Source of the DNA: Vampirovibrionales bacterium
GTDB taxonomy: Bacteria; Cyanobacteriota; Vampirovibrionia; Vampirovibrionales; Vampirovibrionaceae
Assembly: GCA_016712355.1 (NCBI GenBank)
Contig: JADJRF010000005.1
Span: forward strand, 930,001 to 994,000
Length of the DNA stretch: 64,000 nt
Direction of reading: 5' to 3'
Both the position numbers and the translations under genes were made by a program. This document shows, in pieces, positions 7,107-15,740 of this stretch; the first letter of the stretch is position 1; each line of letters opens with the position of its first letter. The notes beneath the pieces are model-generated. The model worked only from the letters and a program-made list of their open reading frames with translations, did not search any database and was not told the DNA's origin.

Positions 7107-7994
7107 ATGACGAATGCTATTCAAAACCGCTATGAGTTCGTTCTGTTATTTGACGTCAAGGACGGCAATCCCAACGGCGATCCAGACGCCGCCAACCTGC
7201 CGCGCGTGGACGTTGAAACCGGCCATGGGCTCGTGACCGACGTGTGCCTCAAACGAAAAGTTCGTAATTATGTCGGGCTGACGCGCAACGAACAACCGCC
7301 CTATGAAATCTATGTCAAAGAAAAAGCGGTTTTAAACCGTCAGCACAAGCGCGCGTATGAGAGTCTGGAGCAGGAGCGCGGGGCAAAGCCCAGCGTTGAA
7401 GATGCGCGCCAGTGGATGTGCCAAAACTTCTTTGACGTCCGCACATTCGGCGCCGTCATGTCCACCGGCGATGAAAAATGCGGTCAGGTGCGCGGGCCAA
7501 TTCAACTCACGTTCGCCCGCTCGCAGGATCCCATTGTTTCTCTGGAGCATTCCATTACGCGTATGGCCGTTACGACCGAACGCGAAGCCGAAAGCCAGCA
7601 CGGCGATAACCGCACCATGGGACGTAAACACACGGTGCCCTACGGCCTGTATCGCGCGCATGGTTTTATCTCGGCGGCGCTGGCTGAGCAAACCGGCTTC
7701 AGTGACGACGATCTCGCGCTTTTCTGGGAGGCGCTTCAAAATATGTTTGAGCATGACCACTCGGCGGCGCGCGGACAGATGAACACGCGCGGCCTGTACG
7801 TCTTTCGGCATGAGTCACGCCTGGGCAACGCGCCGTCGCATCAATTGCTGGATGCTATCGTTGTTAAACCGCGCGACGCTAGTAAACCCTCGCGTGAAGT
7901 GGGCGATTACGAGGTGACTATTCAGCGGGATCGGATCCCGCACGGCGTTGAACTCCTCGAGAAAGTCGCCTTCCCGCAACCTGCCTGGGCCTAA
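7107..7994 (+). CDS. cas7c: Cas7c (Csd2), backbone subunit of type I-C Cascade
   Basis: This 295-residue RAMP protein forms the multi-copy filament along the crRNA and flips out every sixth guide base. The signature NRYEFVLLFDVKDGNPNGDP at the N-terminus and the fold element FFDVRTFGAVMSTG (residues about 109-122) identify Csd2. The ATG has AGAGGAG 9 bases upstream and lies 32 bp after cas8c; cas4 begins 5 bases after its stop. The six-base spacing it imposes matters here because the mismatches between the pseudo-spacer and its promoter target fall on positions 6 and 12, with the next at 18. Confidence 0.96.
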   Translation: MTNAIQNRYEFVLLFDVKDGNPNGDPDAANLPRVDVETGHGLVTDVCLKRKVRNYVGLTRNEQPPYEIYVKEKAVLNRQHKRAYESLEQERGAKPSVEDARQWMCQNFFDVRTFGAVMSTGDEKCGQVRGPIQLTFARSQDPIVSLEHSITRMAVTTEREAESQHGDNRTMGRKHTVPYGLYRAHGFISAALAEQTGFSDDDLALFWEALQNMFEHDHSAARGQMNTRGLYVFRHESRLGNAPSHQLLDAIVVKPRDASKPSREVGDYEVTIQRDRIPHGVELLEKVAFPQPAWA

Positions 7995-7998
7995 ACCC

Positions 7999-8661
7999 AT
8001 GAGCTTCGCTGAATCGGACGATCCGGTCGCCATTTCGGCGTTGCAGCACTATCGCTATTGCCCGCGCCAGTATGCGCTGATTCATCTGGAACAGGAGTTT
8101 CTGGACAATCTGCACACGCAGCGCGGGCAATTGGCGCACCAACGCGTGGATGATCCGGGCGAGCAGTGGGAGCGCGGCGCGCGCATGCTGCGGGCGATGC
8201 CGCTGTACTCGCATCGCTATGGGCTGGTCGGCAAGGCTGATCTGGTGGAATTGCACCCGGATGGACGACTGTTTCCGGTGGAGTACAAACACGGCAAACA
8301 TCGCGGCAAGCGGCATGATTATATTCAGCTTGCGGCGCAGGCGCTGTGTCTGGCGGAAATGACGGGCCGTCCGGTGACAGCGGGCGCCATTTATCACACG
8401 TCCACGCATCGGCGGCAGGAGGTGGCGATTGACGGGACGCTAATTGCGGATGTCGTCGCCACCCTCGCCGCGATTCGGGAAGTCCTTACCTCCGGCGCGC
8501 TACCGCCGCCGGTTCGGGATCATCGGTGCGACGAATGCTCGCTGAAGCCGCTATGTCAGCCCGGTGCGTTAAACGCCGCCGCTTCCTGGCAGGCGTCGAC
8601 GCTCCACGCCGCGTTATTTGAACCAGAGGAGGTCAGCGACGGCCCATGCGTCAGCTTCTGA
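7999..8661 (+). CDS. cas4: Cas4 nuclease for PAM-directed spacer acquisition
   Basis: This 220-residue RecB-like iron-sulfur nuclease trims prespacers at the PAM with Cas1-Cas2. Four cysteines for a 4Fe-4S cluster are visible: one in YRYCPRQYAL near residue 22, and three in CDECSLKPLC near residue 185. The RecB nuclease motif is seen in VEYKHGK (about residue 95), with an upstream GKADLVE carrying the Asp. The start is the ATG 4 bases after the cas7c stop; an in-frame ATG 51 bases upstream lies within cas7c and has no family match. There is no good ribosome-binding site, so coupling to cas7c is likely. It overlaps cas1 by 16 bases. Confidence 0.94.
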   Translation: MSFAESDDPVAISALQHYRYCPRQYALIHLEQEFLDNLHTQRGQLAHQRVDDPGEQWERGARMLRAMPLYSHRYGLVGKADLVELHPDGRLFPVEYKHGKHRGKRHDYIQLAAQALCLAEMTGRPVTAGAIYHTSTHRRQEVAIDGTLIADVVATLAAIREVLTSGALPPPVRDHRCDECSLKPLCQPGALNAAASWQASTLHAALFEPEEVSDGPCVSF

Positions 8662-9680
8662 ACACCCTATACGTAACGCAGCCCAATGCCTATGTGCATC
8701 TGGAGAATGACACCCTGCGCGTGGACGTCGATCGCGAAAAGCGCTTACAAGTCCCCTTGCATCACGTGGGCGCATTGATATGTCTGGGCGACGTGATGCT
8801 GTCGCCCGCAGCGTTGAATCGCTGTGCAGAAACCGGCATCTCAGTTACGCTGCTGGACCGCAACGGTCGTTTCAAGGCCCGTCTGGAGGGGCCTGTCAGC
8901 GGTAATATTCTGTTGCGTCAGGCGCAGTTTGCCAAAGCACAGGATGAAACGGTCACGCTGGCCATCGCGCGCGCCTGCGTTGCGGGCAAGATTCGCAACT
9001 GTCGCTATGTGTTGCTGCGAAGTGCGCGCGACGCCAACGAGGCCGCGTCTGCGGACGTTTGCCGATTGACGGCGGGCGAACTGGGACGCATTCTGAAAAA
9101 ACTGCCAGAACAAACGACTCTGGATGCGATTCGCGGCTTGGAGGGCGACGCCGCCCGTCGTTATTTTGACGCGCAGCCTCAATTATTGCGAGCCGAAATA
9201 CGCGAGGCGTTCTCGATGCGGGGCCGCTCGCGCCGTCCGCCGCTGGATCGGTTTAACGCGCTATTGTCGTTCTTGTATGCGCTGCTGACCAGTGAATGCC
9301 GCTCAGCGCTAGAGACAGTCGGGCTGGATCCGCAACTGGGCTTTCTGCATGCGGTGCGTCCGGGGCGACCCGCGCTGGCGCTGGATTTGATGGAGGAGTT
9401 TCGGCCGATTCTGGCCGATCGACTCGCGTTGACGCTGGTAAACCGCTTGCAGATCAAGGCCAGCGATTTTGATTTTTTTGAGGGAGGCCCGGTTCAGCTT
9501 GAGGCCGCCGCGCGAAAAACCCTGTTGATTGCCTATCAGGAGCGCAAAAAAGAAGAGGTGACGCATCCACTCTTGTTGGAGAAAATCCCCTTGGGATTGC
9601 TGCCGCAATTGCAGGCGCGCTTGTTGGCGCGGCATTTGCGCGGCGAAATTGACGTTTACATCCCTTTTTTAATGCGATAG
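8646..9680 (+). CDS. cas1: Cas1 integrase
   Basis: Cas1, 344 residues, joins new spacers into the array at the leader end together with Cas2. The type I-C Cas1 N-terminus (RQLLNTLYVTQPNAYVHLEN) and an internal VGLDPQLGFLHAVRPGRPAL (about residues 221-240) are clear; the latter holds the His of the active site. The downstream DLMEEFRP supplies the acidic metal ligand, and IRGLEGDAARRYF (about 163) the other. The ATG has GAGGAGG 12 bases upstream inside cas4 and overlaps that gene. cas2 follows after 8 bases. The three adaptation genes form one block, so the array should be able to grow. Confidence 0.97.
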   Translation: MRQLLNTLYVTQPNAYVHLENDTLRVDVDREKRLQVPLHHVGALICLGDVMLSPAALNRCAETGISVTLLDRNGRFKARLEGPVSGNILLRQAQFAKAQDETVTLAIARACVAGKIRNCRYVLLRSARDANEAASADVCRLTAGELGRILKKLPEQTTLDAIRGLEGDAARRYFDAQPQLLRAEIREAFSMRGRSRRPPLDRFNALLSFLYALLTSECRSALETVGLDPQLGFLHAVRPGRPALALDLMEEFRPILADRLALTLVNRLQIKASDFDFFEGGPVQLEAAARKTLLIAYQERKKEEVTHPLLLEKIPLGLLPQLQARLLARHLRGEIDVYIPFLMR

Positions 9681-9688
9681 CCGATACC

Positions 9689-9979
9689 ATGCTCGTGATT
9701 ATCACGTATGATGTCTCTACCGAGTCGCCCGAAGGCCGCCGCCGTCTGCGCCGCGTGGCGAAACTCTGCGAGCGGACTGGCCAGCGCGTACAGAAGTCGG
9801 TTTTTGAGTGTCAGGTCAGCCAAATGCAATTGGAAGCGCTTGAAGCAAAGCTTGTGGACACGATTGATCATGCTCAGGACAGTTTACGGATTTATCGGCT
9901 TAGCGAGCCTGTTGAATTGCATGTAAAAGAACATGGAAACGTTCGGGCGATCAATTTTGAGGATCCGTTAATCTGTTAG
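9689..9979 (+). CDS. cas2: Cas2, adaptation complex structural subunit
   Basis: This 96-residue ferredoxin-fold protein begins MLVIITYDVSTESPEGRRRL, the standard Cas2 beta-strand with the conserved Asp, and ends with the strand RAINFEDPLIC. It bridges two Cas1 dimers in the spacer integrase. It is the last gene of the cas operon, and the array leader starts at its stop codon. Length and motif are normal, with no damage. Confidence 0.97.
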   Translation: MLVIITYDVSTESPEGRRRLRRVAKLCERTGQRVQKSVFECQVSQMQLEALEAKLVDTIDHAQDSLRIYRLSEPVELHVKEHGNVRAINFEDPLIC

Positions 9980-10172
9980 CCAGGGGAGCGGCTATGCGCG
10001 AACCCTGGGCGCTTGAAAGTTGAAGAATTATTCGCGATGTCTCAAATCTCGGACAGAGAGCGAATTTACCATTCTAATGCCGTAGAACATTCCTCATGTC
10101 GCTATGGTATTCATGCATGTTCGCGCATGAGGGGCCTGACATCAGCGCTCTACCTGATATATAATCGTTAGG
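9980..10172 (+). promoter_or_regulatory. CRISPR leader with array promoter
   Basis: The 193-bp leader lies between cas2 and the first repeat. A promoter is visible close to the array: -35 CTGACA (10136-10141), 18 bp, -10 TATAAT (10160-10165). This puts the transcription start at about the first base of repeat 1. An inverted repeat TCATGC / GCATGA (10111-10116 and 10125-10130) just upstream may be a protein-binding site for integration or regulation. Leader polarity agrees with the mutated repeat being at the far end. Confidence 0.75.
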
Positions 10173-13148
10173 CTTTCATCCGCCCCACAAGGCGGATGCG
10201 GATTGAAACTGGACATCATCAGTGCCATAAGCCATTGCACGACCTTTCATCCGCCCCACAAGGCGGATGCGGATTGAAACTGGCTATACGCAATGGGCGG
10301 CCTGTCTATCTTTGGACTTTCATCCGCCCCACAAGGCGGATGCGGATTGAAACATCAAGTCCATGTTGCCGGTCGCCTGAAACGTTGCTTTCATCCGCCC
10401 CACAAGGCGGATGCGGATTGAAACTTGCGAATCAACTTATTGAAGCTCTTAAAATCCTGCTTTCATCCGCCCCACAAGGCGGATGCGGATTGAAACTCGC
10501 GCTGGAGACGCTCCGCGCAGAAATGGCGCACTTTCATCCGCCCCACAAGGCGGATGCGGATTGAAACGCGCCACCTGCGGCGGGGGCCAATATCCAGATG
10601 GCTTTCATCCGCCCCACAAGGCGGATGCGGATTGAAACGTGGTCATCCCAATGACCACGTTTAGAGCCACGGGCCTTTCATCCGCCCCACAAGGCGGATG
10701 CGGATTGAAACTGGGCCTGAGCCCCGATGCGACGATGCGAGGCAAGGCCTTTCATCCGCCCCACAAGGCGGATGCGGATTGAAACGGCTGTTTGCTGAGT
10801 TCGACCCGGCTGGCCCGTGCTTTCATCCGCCCCACAAGGCGGATGCGGATTGAAACTGACGTTCCGCAGCGAAAAACGCGCGGACAGTCTCTTTCATCCG
10901 CCCCACAAGGCGGATGCGGATTGAAACGCGCATCCGAGACTTTGCCAAGGATAGTCTGAGCTTTCATCCGCCCCACAAGGCGGATGCGGATTGAAACGGC
11001 GAAAGGGCTGGCCTGCTTCTCAAATTACTGGATCTTTCATCCGCCCCACAAGGCGGATGCGGATTGAAACATGTTTAAGCCGATGCGGACAACGTTACAT
11101 CCCGCTTTCATCCGCCCCACAAGGCGGATGCGGATTGAAACATTGGAGCCCGCCCGCGACGGTCTCGGCGCTGGTCCTTTCATCCGCCCCACAAGGCGGA
11201 TGCGGATTGAAACGATGGCGGACTGGCTGGACGATGAACTGCTGACGCCTTTCATCCGCCCCACAAGGCGGATGCGGATTGAAACAGCGATGATATGGCG
11301 CAATCGTTGAACGGACTGGCTTTCATCCGCCCCACAAGGCGGATGCGGATTGAAACTTTAGCCGGAGTGCGGCCAGCTCATCCGGGCCGTCCTTTCATCC
11401 GCCCCACAAGGCGGATGCGGATTGAAACTTCCTGAATACTCGATCATTTTATCACCAAGATGCCCTTTCATCCGCCCCACAAGGCGGATGCGGATTGAAA
11501 CACTGGAAGAAAGCATTCTGCTTTATGATGATTTCTTTCATCCGCCCCACAAGGCGGATGCGGATTGAAACTTATGTGTCATCAGGATATAAGCGAGGCC
11601 GGCAAGGGCTTTCATCCGCCCCACAAGGCGGATGCGGATTGAAACATGCTCTTTTTGGAGGGACGGGGCCTGATTAGCCCTTTCATCCGCCCCACAAGGC
11701 GGATGCGGATTGAAACTGTGACAAATAGCTGGAGCCCTTATCAATGCCAGTCTTTCATCCGCCCCACAAGGCGGATGCGGATTGAAACTTCGCAGGCGCA
11801 GGCAGAGCAGACGCATTCGAACTTTCATCCGCCCCACAAGGCGGATGCGGATTGAAACCCTTTATGCCCGGGCTGGAGGCTTGCGCCCCGTAGGCATCTT
11901 TCATCCGCCCCACAAGGCGGATGCGGATTGAAACACCATTTTCCATCCGCAGGCGGTCAGGAAGTGATACTTTCATCCGCCCCACAAGGCGGATGCGGAT
12001 TGAAACGTTTTAAAAAATTACCTCAGTATTGCGGCCACACTTTCATCCGCCCCACAAGGCGGATGCGGATTGAAACACGGCGATCGTCTCCCAGCGCGGT
12101 GCGAACACGCTTTCATCCGCCCCACAAGGCGGATGCGGATTGAAACTCCCCCGCCCGCATTGTGACGGTTTGGCGCAAACTTTCATCCGCCCCACAAGGC
12201 GGATGCGGATTGAAACTTTCTGGATTTGGTGTTGGATCTGGGTATGGTTCTCTTTCATCCGCCCCACAAGGCGGATGCGGATTGAAACCAACGGGTACGA
12301 AGACGATGCCACTGATGATCTCTTTCATCCGCCCCACAAGGCGGATGCGGATTGAAACGGCCCATGGTGCCGGTGTATTGAAGACAGAGGATCCCACTTT
12401 CATCCGCCCCACAAGGCGGATGCGGATTGAAACATTGATCGCTTGCCGCTGGCGCTGCATACTGGCGGCCTTTCATCCGCCCCACAAGGCGGATGCGGAT
12501 TGAAACGTACTCAGACGAGTGGAACTCTAAAAGGAATCGACTTTCATCCGCCCCACAAGGCGGATGCGGATTGAAACAGCGCGTCGGACATGAGTCCATG
12601 CTGCTGACGCACTTTCATCCGCCCCACAAGGCGGATGCGGATTGAAACATGGACGCTTGCAGGAGCAAGCGGGCGCCTTGTGACTTTCATCCGCCCCACA
12701 AGGCGGATGCGGATTGAAACATTTGCCCCAGCCCGTTTGACTACCGCCAGCAATCTTTCATCCGCCCCACAAGGCGGATGCGGATTGAAACCTCAAAACT
12801 GACGCCAAGCTCAGGTATTGATGCCACTTTCATCCGCCCCACAAGGCGGATGCGGATTGAAACTTTGGCATGATTGCCCAGGGCGAAATCGTCAAAGCCT
12901 TTCATCCGCCCCACAAGGCGGATGCGGATTGAAACAGTTATAAGGTCTTTACTCGCGTCAACACCAGACTTTCATCCGCCCCACAAGGCGGATGCGGATT
13001 GAAACTTTGCCGCCATGCATTTCCTGCGCATACCCGCCAACTTTCATCCGCCCCACAAGGCGGATGCGGATTGAAACACGATGGCGTAAAACAGAAAAAC
13101 TATAAGGACATCTTTCATCCGCCCCACAAGGCGGATGTGGATTGAAAC
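10173..13148 (+). CRISPR. Type I-C CRISPR array, 42 repeats and 41 spacers
   Basis: The 37-bp repeat is CTTT, then an 8-bp perfect stem CATCCGCC / GGCGGATG around the loop CCACAA, then the 11-base handle CGGATTGAAAC. This is the layout expected for Cas5c cutting. Every spacer falls between 33 and 39 bases (mostly 33-36), so no unit was missed. Repeats appear identical except the last (13112-13148), which has a C-to-T change in the handle (TGGATTGAAAC). That is usual at the trailer end and shows that the array grows from the left, next to cas2. All spacers looked different on reading; their targets need a database search. Confidence 0.98.
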
Positions 13149-13208
13149 TCCCGTTATCCAGGCGCGCCCAGCGATAAAATGCTGGCAAAACAGGCTCAAG
13201 CGCTTGAA

Positions 13209-13570
13209 CTAATAGCCTTCGATGGATGACGATCTACGTCCAAGTCGCTGTAGGCGCAGCCTTAATGCGGCGACTGAACCGCCTATGGTTTTCGCCCGTC
13301 GCAGGCCTCGGGGACGTGGCCTGCCTTCCTGATTCGGGCGGATGCGGAAGCGCTTGTTTCGCCTGTAAATCGTGGTCATGTGGCCGCGCCAGTCGAACAG
13401 GATCGCCTCCTCGCCCAACTCGGCATCAATGACGGTGCGGGCGGAAAATGTCAACCCGGCTCTTCATAGTCCGGGCCGCCGCGATAAGTGATCAGCTCCC
13501 ACAGATAGAGCGGATCCGCATCGATATGCTCTAAGCCCGGCGGTTTGGGGAGTGGCGAATTTTCGTCCAT
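13209..13570 (-). pseudogene. Hypothetical gene split into two overlapping frames
   Basis: On the minus strand an ATG at 13570 with GGAGG 8 bases upstream opens a 39-codon frame (MDENSPLPKPPGLEH..., ending DYEEPG) that stops with TGA at 13453-13451. A second frame starts in the same bases with TTG (13454-13452) and runs 81 codons (TFSARTVIDAELGEEAILFD...). The two peptides read as one continuous domain if the ribosome slips back one base, or if one base has been lost. The far C-terminal part is basic and low in information. It could be a frameshifted pseudogene, a programmed -1 frameshift or two coupled small genes. No family was recognised. Confidence 0.35.
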
Positions 13571-13899
13571 CTGGAGCGCCTCCACTCTAAATGGTGAGGC
13601 ATAATCGGAAAATATCAATTTCAAGGGTATCCACTGGTGTTACAAATCGTTTTATCGCGGGCTCGTCTTGATTTCTAAATTTGAGATCATGCTCTGTGCT
13701 TTTCCGTTTAGATGTTGTTATATACAGCGCTTTAACGTTTTTCAAATGCCTTAATCAGGCCTGTGCAGCCTATACAACGCCCATGAGGGGATACGACTAA
13801 AAAACCGTAGCCTCCAAAACAAAGCCATCTTTTTAGTTTGGGATCGCTCTCGCCGCTTCCCCTCAACGTTCCCACTATGCCGCCACGGCGCTCAGCGGG
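13571..13899. other. AT-richer intergenic region between the CRISPR locus and ftsX
   Basis: No gene is seen. ACTAAAAA (13796-13803) and TTTTTAGT (13830-13837) form an 8-bp inverted repeat with a 26-base loop, too AT-rich for a confident terminator. The lower GC of this stretch compared with its flanks would fit an old insertion boundary of the CRISPR-Cas island. Confidence 0.4.
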
Positions 13900-14775
13900 C
13901 TAGATTTTAAGGTATTTGTGCACCGAGTTCGCCGCGCCGCCGGCGCCGACAAGTACGCCCATCAGCGCCAGGACCGTAAAGACGAAACTCAGGCTGAAGC
14001 CGCTGCTGGAAAAATCAAACGACTCAAATAGCATTTGCAAATAATGAATCGCCGCCGATAAGGGTAAATAGGCGATAATGGCGCCCAGTAACCCGTACAT
14101 CGCCCCCTGAAACAGAAACGGCAGGCGAATATACCAGTTCCCCACGCCCATCATGCGCAGAATCTCAATCTCTCTCGCGCGCGCCTCAATTAAGAGGTGA
14201 ATGGTATTGCTGATAACCAGCATCGTCATCCCGCCTAAAAATAATGACAGCAGGAAGCCGACGCCCGACACGACGTTAGAAATATCTTCGAGCTTTTTAA
14301 GAAACGCGCGTGAGTAATTCACTTCCTGAACGCCCGAAATGCGCTGGATTTTTTCCACAGCGCCCGGAATATATTCTTTGCCGTCCATTCGGACATGGAT
14401 CGTATCCGGCAGCGGATTGTCGATATCCGGCGCATTGAGGTTTTTACGCATATCCGTCCAGGCGCGCTCTTTGGGAATAATCTCCAGACTCTTGACATGG
14501 CCGACGCTCATGATTTTCGGCTTTACGTCGTCCAGACGCGCATTGTCGGCGAGATACACCGAAATCTCGAATCCGGCGCCGATATTCTGGAAAAATAACT
14601 GGGTCTCAATCAGGAAGGCAAAAATCGTGCCAAAAATCCCCAGAATGGCCGCCATCGTAATCGTGATGACAACGTTCATCCACCCGCTGCGGCGAATGCC
14701 GCCGACGGTTTCGTGGACAATGCGCCCGGCAATGCGCAACTCGGTGGCGATCGAATCCATCACAAGGCTCGACAT
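13900..14775 (-). CDS. ftsX: Cell division ABC transporter permease FtsX
   Basis: FtsX, 291 residues, is the membrane partner of FtsE and links the divisome to peptidoglycan hydrolase activation. A first membrane helix lies at about residues 35-58 (MNVVITITMAAILGIFGTIF). It is followed by the periplasmic domain (about 59-175), three further helices and the conserved REIEILRMMGVGNWYIRLPF loop of the family. Its ATG starts on the last base of the ftsE stop (TGATG), so the pair is translationally coupled. No partner hydrolase gene lies next to it. An ABC-type MacB-like permease is unlikely given length and partner. Confidence 0.95.
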   Translation of the reverse strand: MSSLVMDSIATELRIAGRIVHETVGGIRRSGWMNVVITITMAAILGIFGTIFAFLIETQLFFQNIGAGFEISVYLADNARLDDVKPKIMSVGHVKSLEIIPKERAWTDMRKNLNAPDIDNPLPDTIHVRMDGKEYIPGAVEKIQRISGVQEVNYSRAFLKKLEDISNVVSGVGFLLSLFLGGMTMLVISNTIHLLIEARAREIEILRMMGVGNWYIRLPFLFQGAMYGLLGAIIAYLPLSAAIHYLQMLFESFDFSSSGFSLSFVFTVLALMGVLVGAGGAANSVHKYLKI

Positions 14776-15449
14776 CAGCGATACGCCCCGCTAATGACAT
14801 CGCGCACCAGTTCGCCGTCATACAGCGTAATCACGCGTTTGCGCATCTGGTTGACGATGGTCTGGTTATGGGTCGAAACCAGAATGGTCGTGCCGCGTTT
14901 GTTGATCTGATCCAGCAGGTGCATAATCTCCAGCGACGTATCCGGGTCGAGGTTCCCCGTCGGCTCGTCGGCGATGACCAGCGAAGGACCGTTGACGATG
15001 GCCCGGGCAATGCCCACGCGCTGTTGCTCGCCGCCGGAAAGCTCTTCGGGCCGCGCGTCCACCTTGTCAATCAGGCCGACAACCTTGAGCGCGCCCAGCA
15101 CGCGTTTGCGCGTTTCGGCAGGCGCAACGCCCAGCGCGCGCAAGACATAGGCGACATTATCGAACGATGTCTGGCCCGGCAAGAGTTTGAAATCCTGAAA
15201 CACGATGCCCATACGGCGGCGCAACTTGGGCACCTGCTGAGGCTTGAATTTTGATACGTCAAAGCGCCCCACCAGCACCATGCCGCTGGTGACGGTTTCT
15301 TCCCGGTAAATCAGCTTCATGATGGTCGACTTGCCGGCGCCGGACGCGCCGACGAAGAAGACAAACTCGCCGTTGTCGATTTCAAAGCTAACGTCACGCA
15401 GCGCGGTCACGCTGTCGTATTTTTTGGTGACGTTGAGAAACTTAATCAT
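14775..15449 (-). CDS. ftsE: Cell division ATPase FtsE
   Basis: FtsE, 224 residues, is the ABC ATPase of the FtsEX complex. Walker A GASGAGKST (about residues 36-44), signature LSGGEQQRV (about 137) and Walker B LVIADEPTGNLDP (about 158-170) are intact, with the switch His in VSTHNQ. The start is the ATG giving MIKFLNVTKKYDSV, the usual FtsE N-terminus; an upstream in-frame ATG would add 28 residues not seen in the family. The ribosome-binding site is weak. ftsX follows with a one-base overlap. Confidence 0.95.
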   Translation of the reverse strand: MIKFLNVTKKYDSVTALRDVSFEIDNGEFVFFVGASGAGKSTIMKLIYREETVTSGMVLVGRFDVSKFKPQQVPKLRRRMGIVFQDFKLLPGQTSFDNVAYVLRALGVAPAETRKRVLGALKVVGLIDKVDARPEELSGGEQQRVGIARAIVNGPSLVIADEPTGNLDPDTSLEIMHLLDQINKRGTTILVSTHNQTIVNQMRKRVITLYDGELVRDVISGAYR

Positions 15450-15668
15450 CAGAAGATCATCATGAGAGTCGACGCGAATCCAACTCGCCGCAGAAAAGAG
15501 ACTGGCGCTGATGAGTCCCGCACGCGCGCGCACGAGGAACGCGCTTCTTCCCTATCCAGCCTGCCTCTTATTCTAGCGTAAAAAGTCCAGCTTAAGAATC
15601 CCCGGCGGGAATCGCGCGGGCGGCCGCCTGCATCAGACGTCCGGCAAAAGCGCTCGCGCGTCCAAACG

Positions 15669-15703
15669 CCAGACCCGTCCGGCGCCGGGCCGAACGGGTC
15701 TGG
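15669..15703 (-). terminator. Strong hairpin after the chemoreceptor gene
   Basis: A perfect 10-bp inverted repeat (CCAGACCCGT / ACGGGTCTGG) with a GC-rich 15-base loop lies 38 bases past the chemoreceptor stop codon. There is no T run, so it may act as a weak or factor-assisted terminator, or protect the mRNA 3' end. Confidence 0.4.
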
Positions 15704-15740
15704 AACGACTTATGTCTGGAGCGACTAGAACGCGCGGGGC

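Noticed and set aside
10196..13188. Many open frames on both strands through the CRISPR array, with repeated peptide units
   Set aside because: They are translations of the 37-bp repeat; 37 plus spacer length keeps frames open by chance. No start signals or protein-like spacers were seen.
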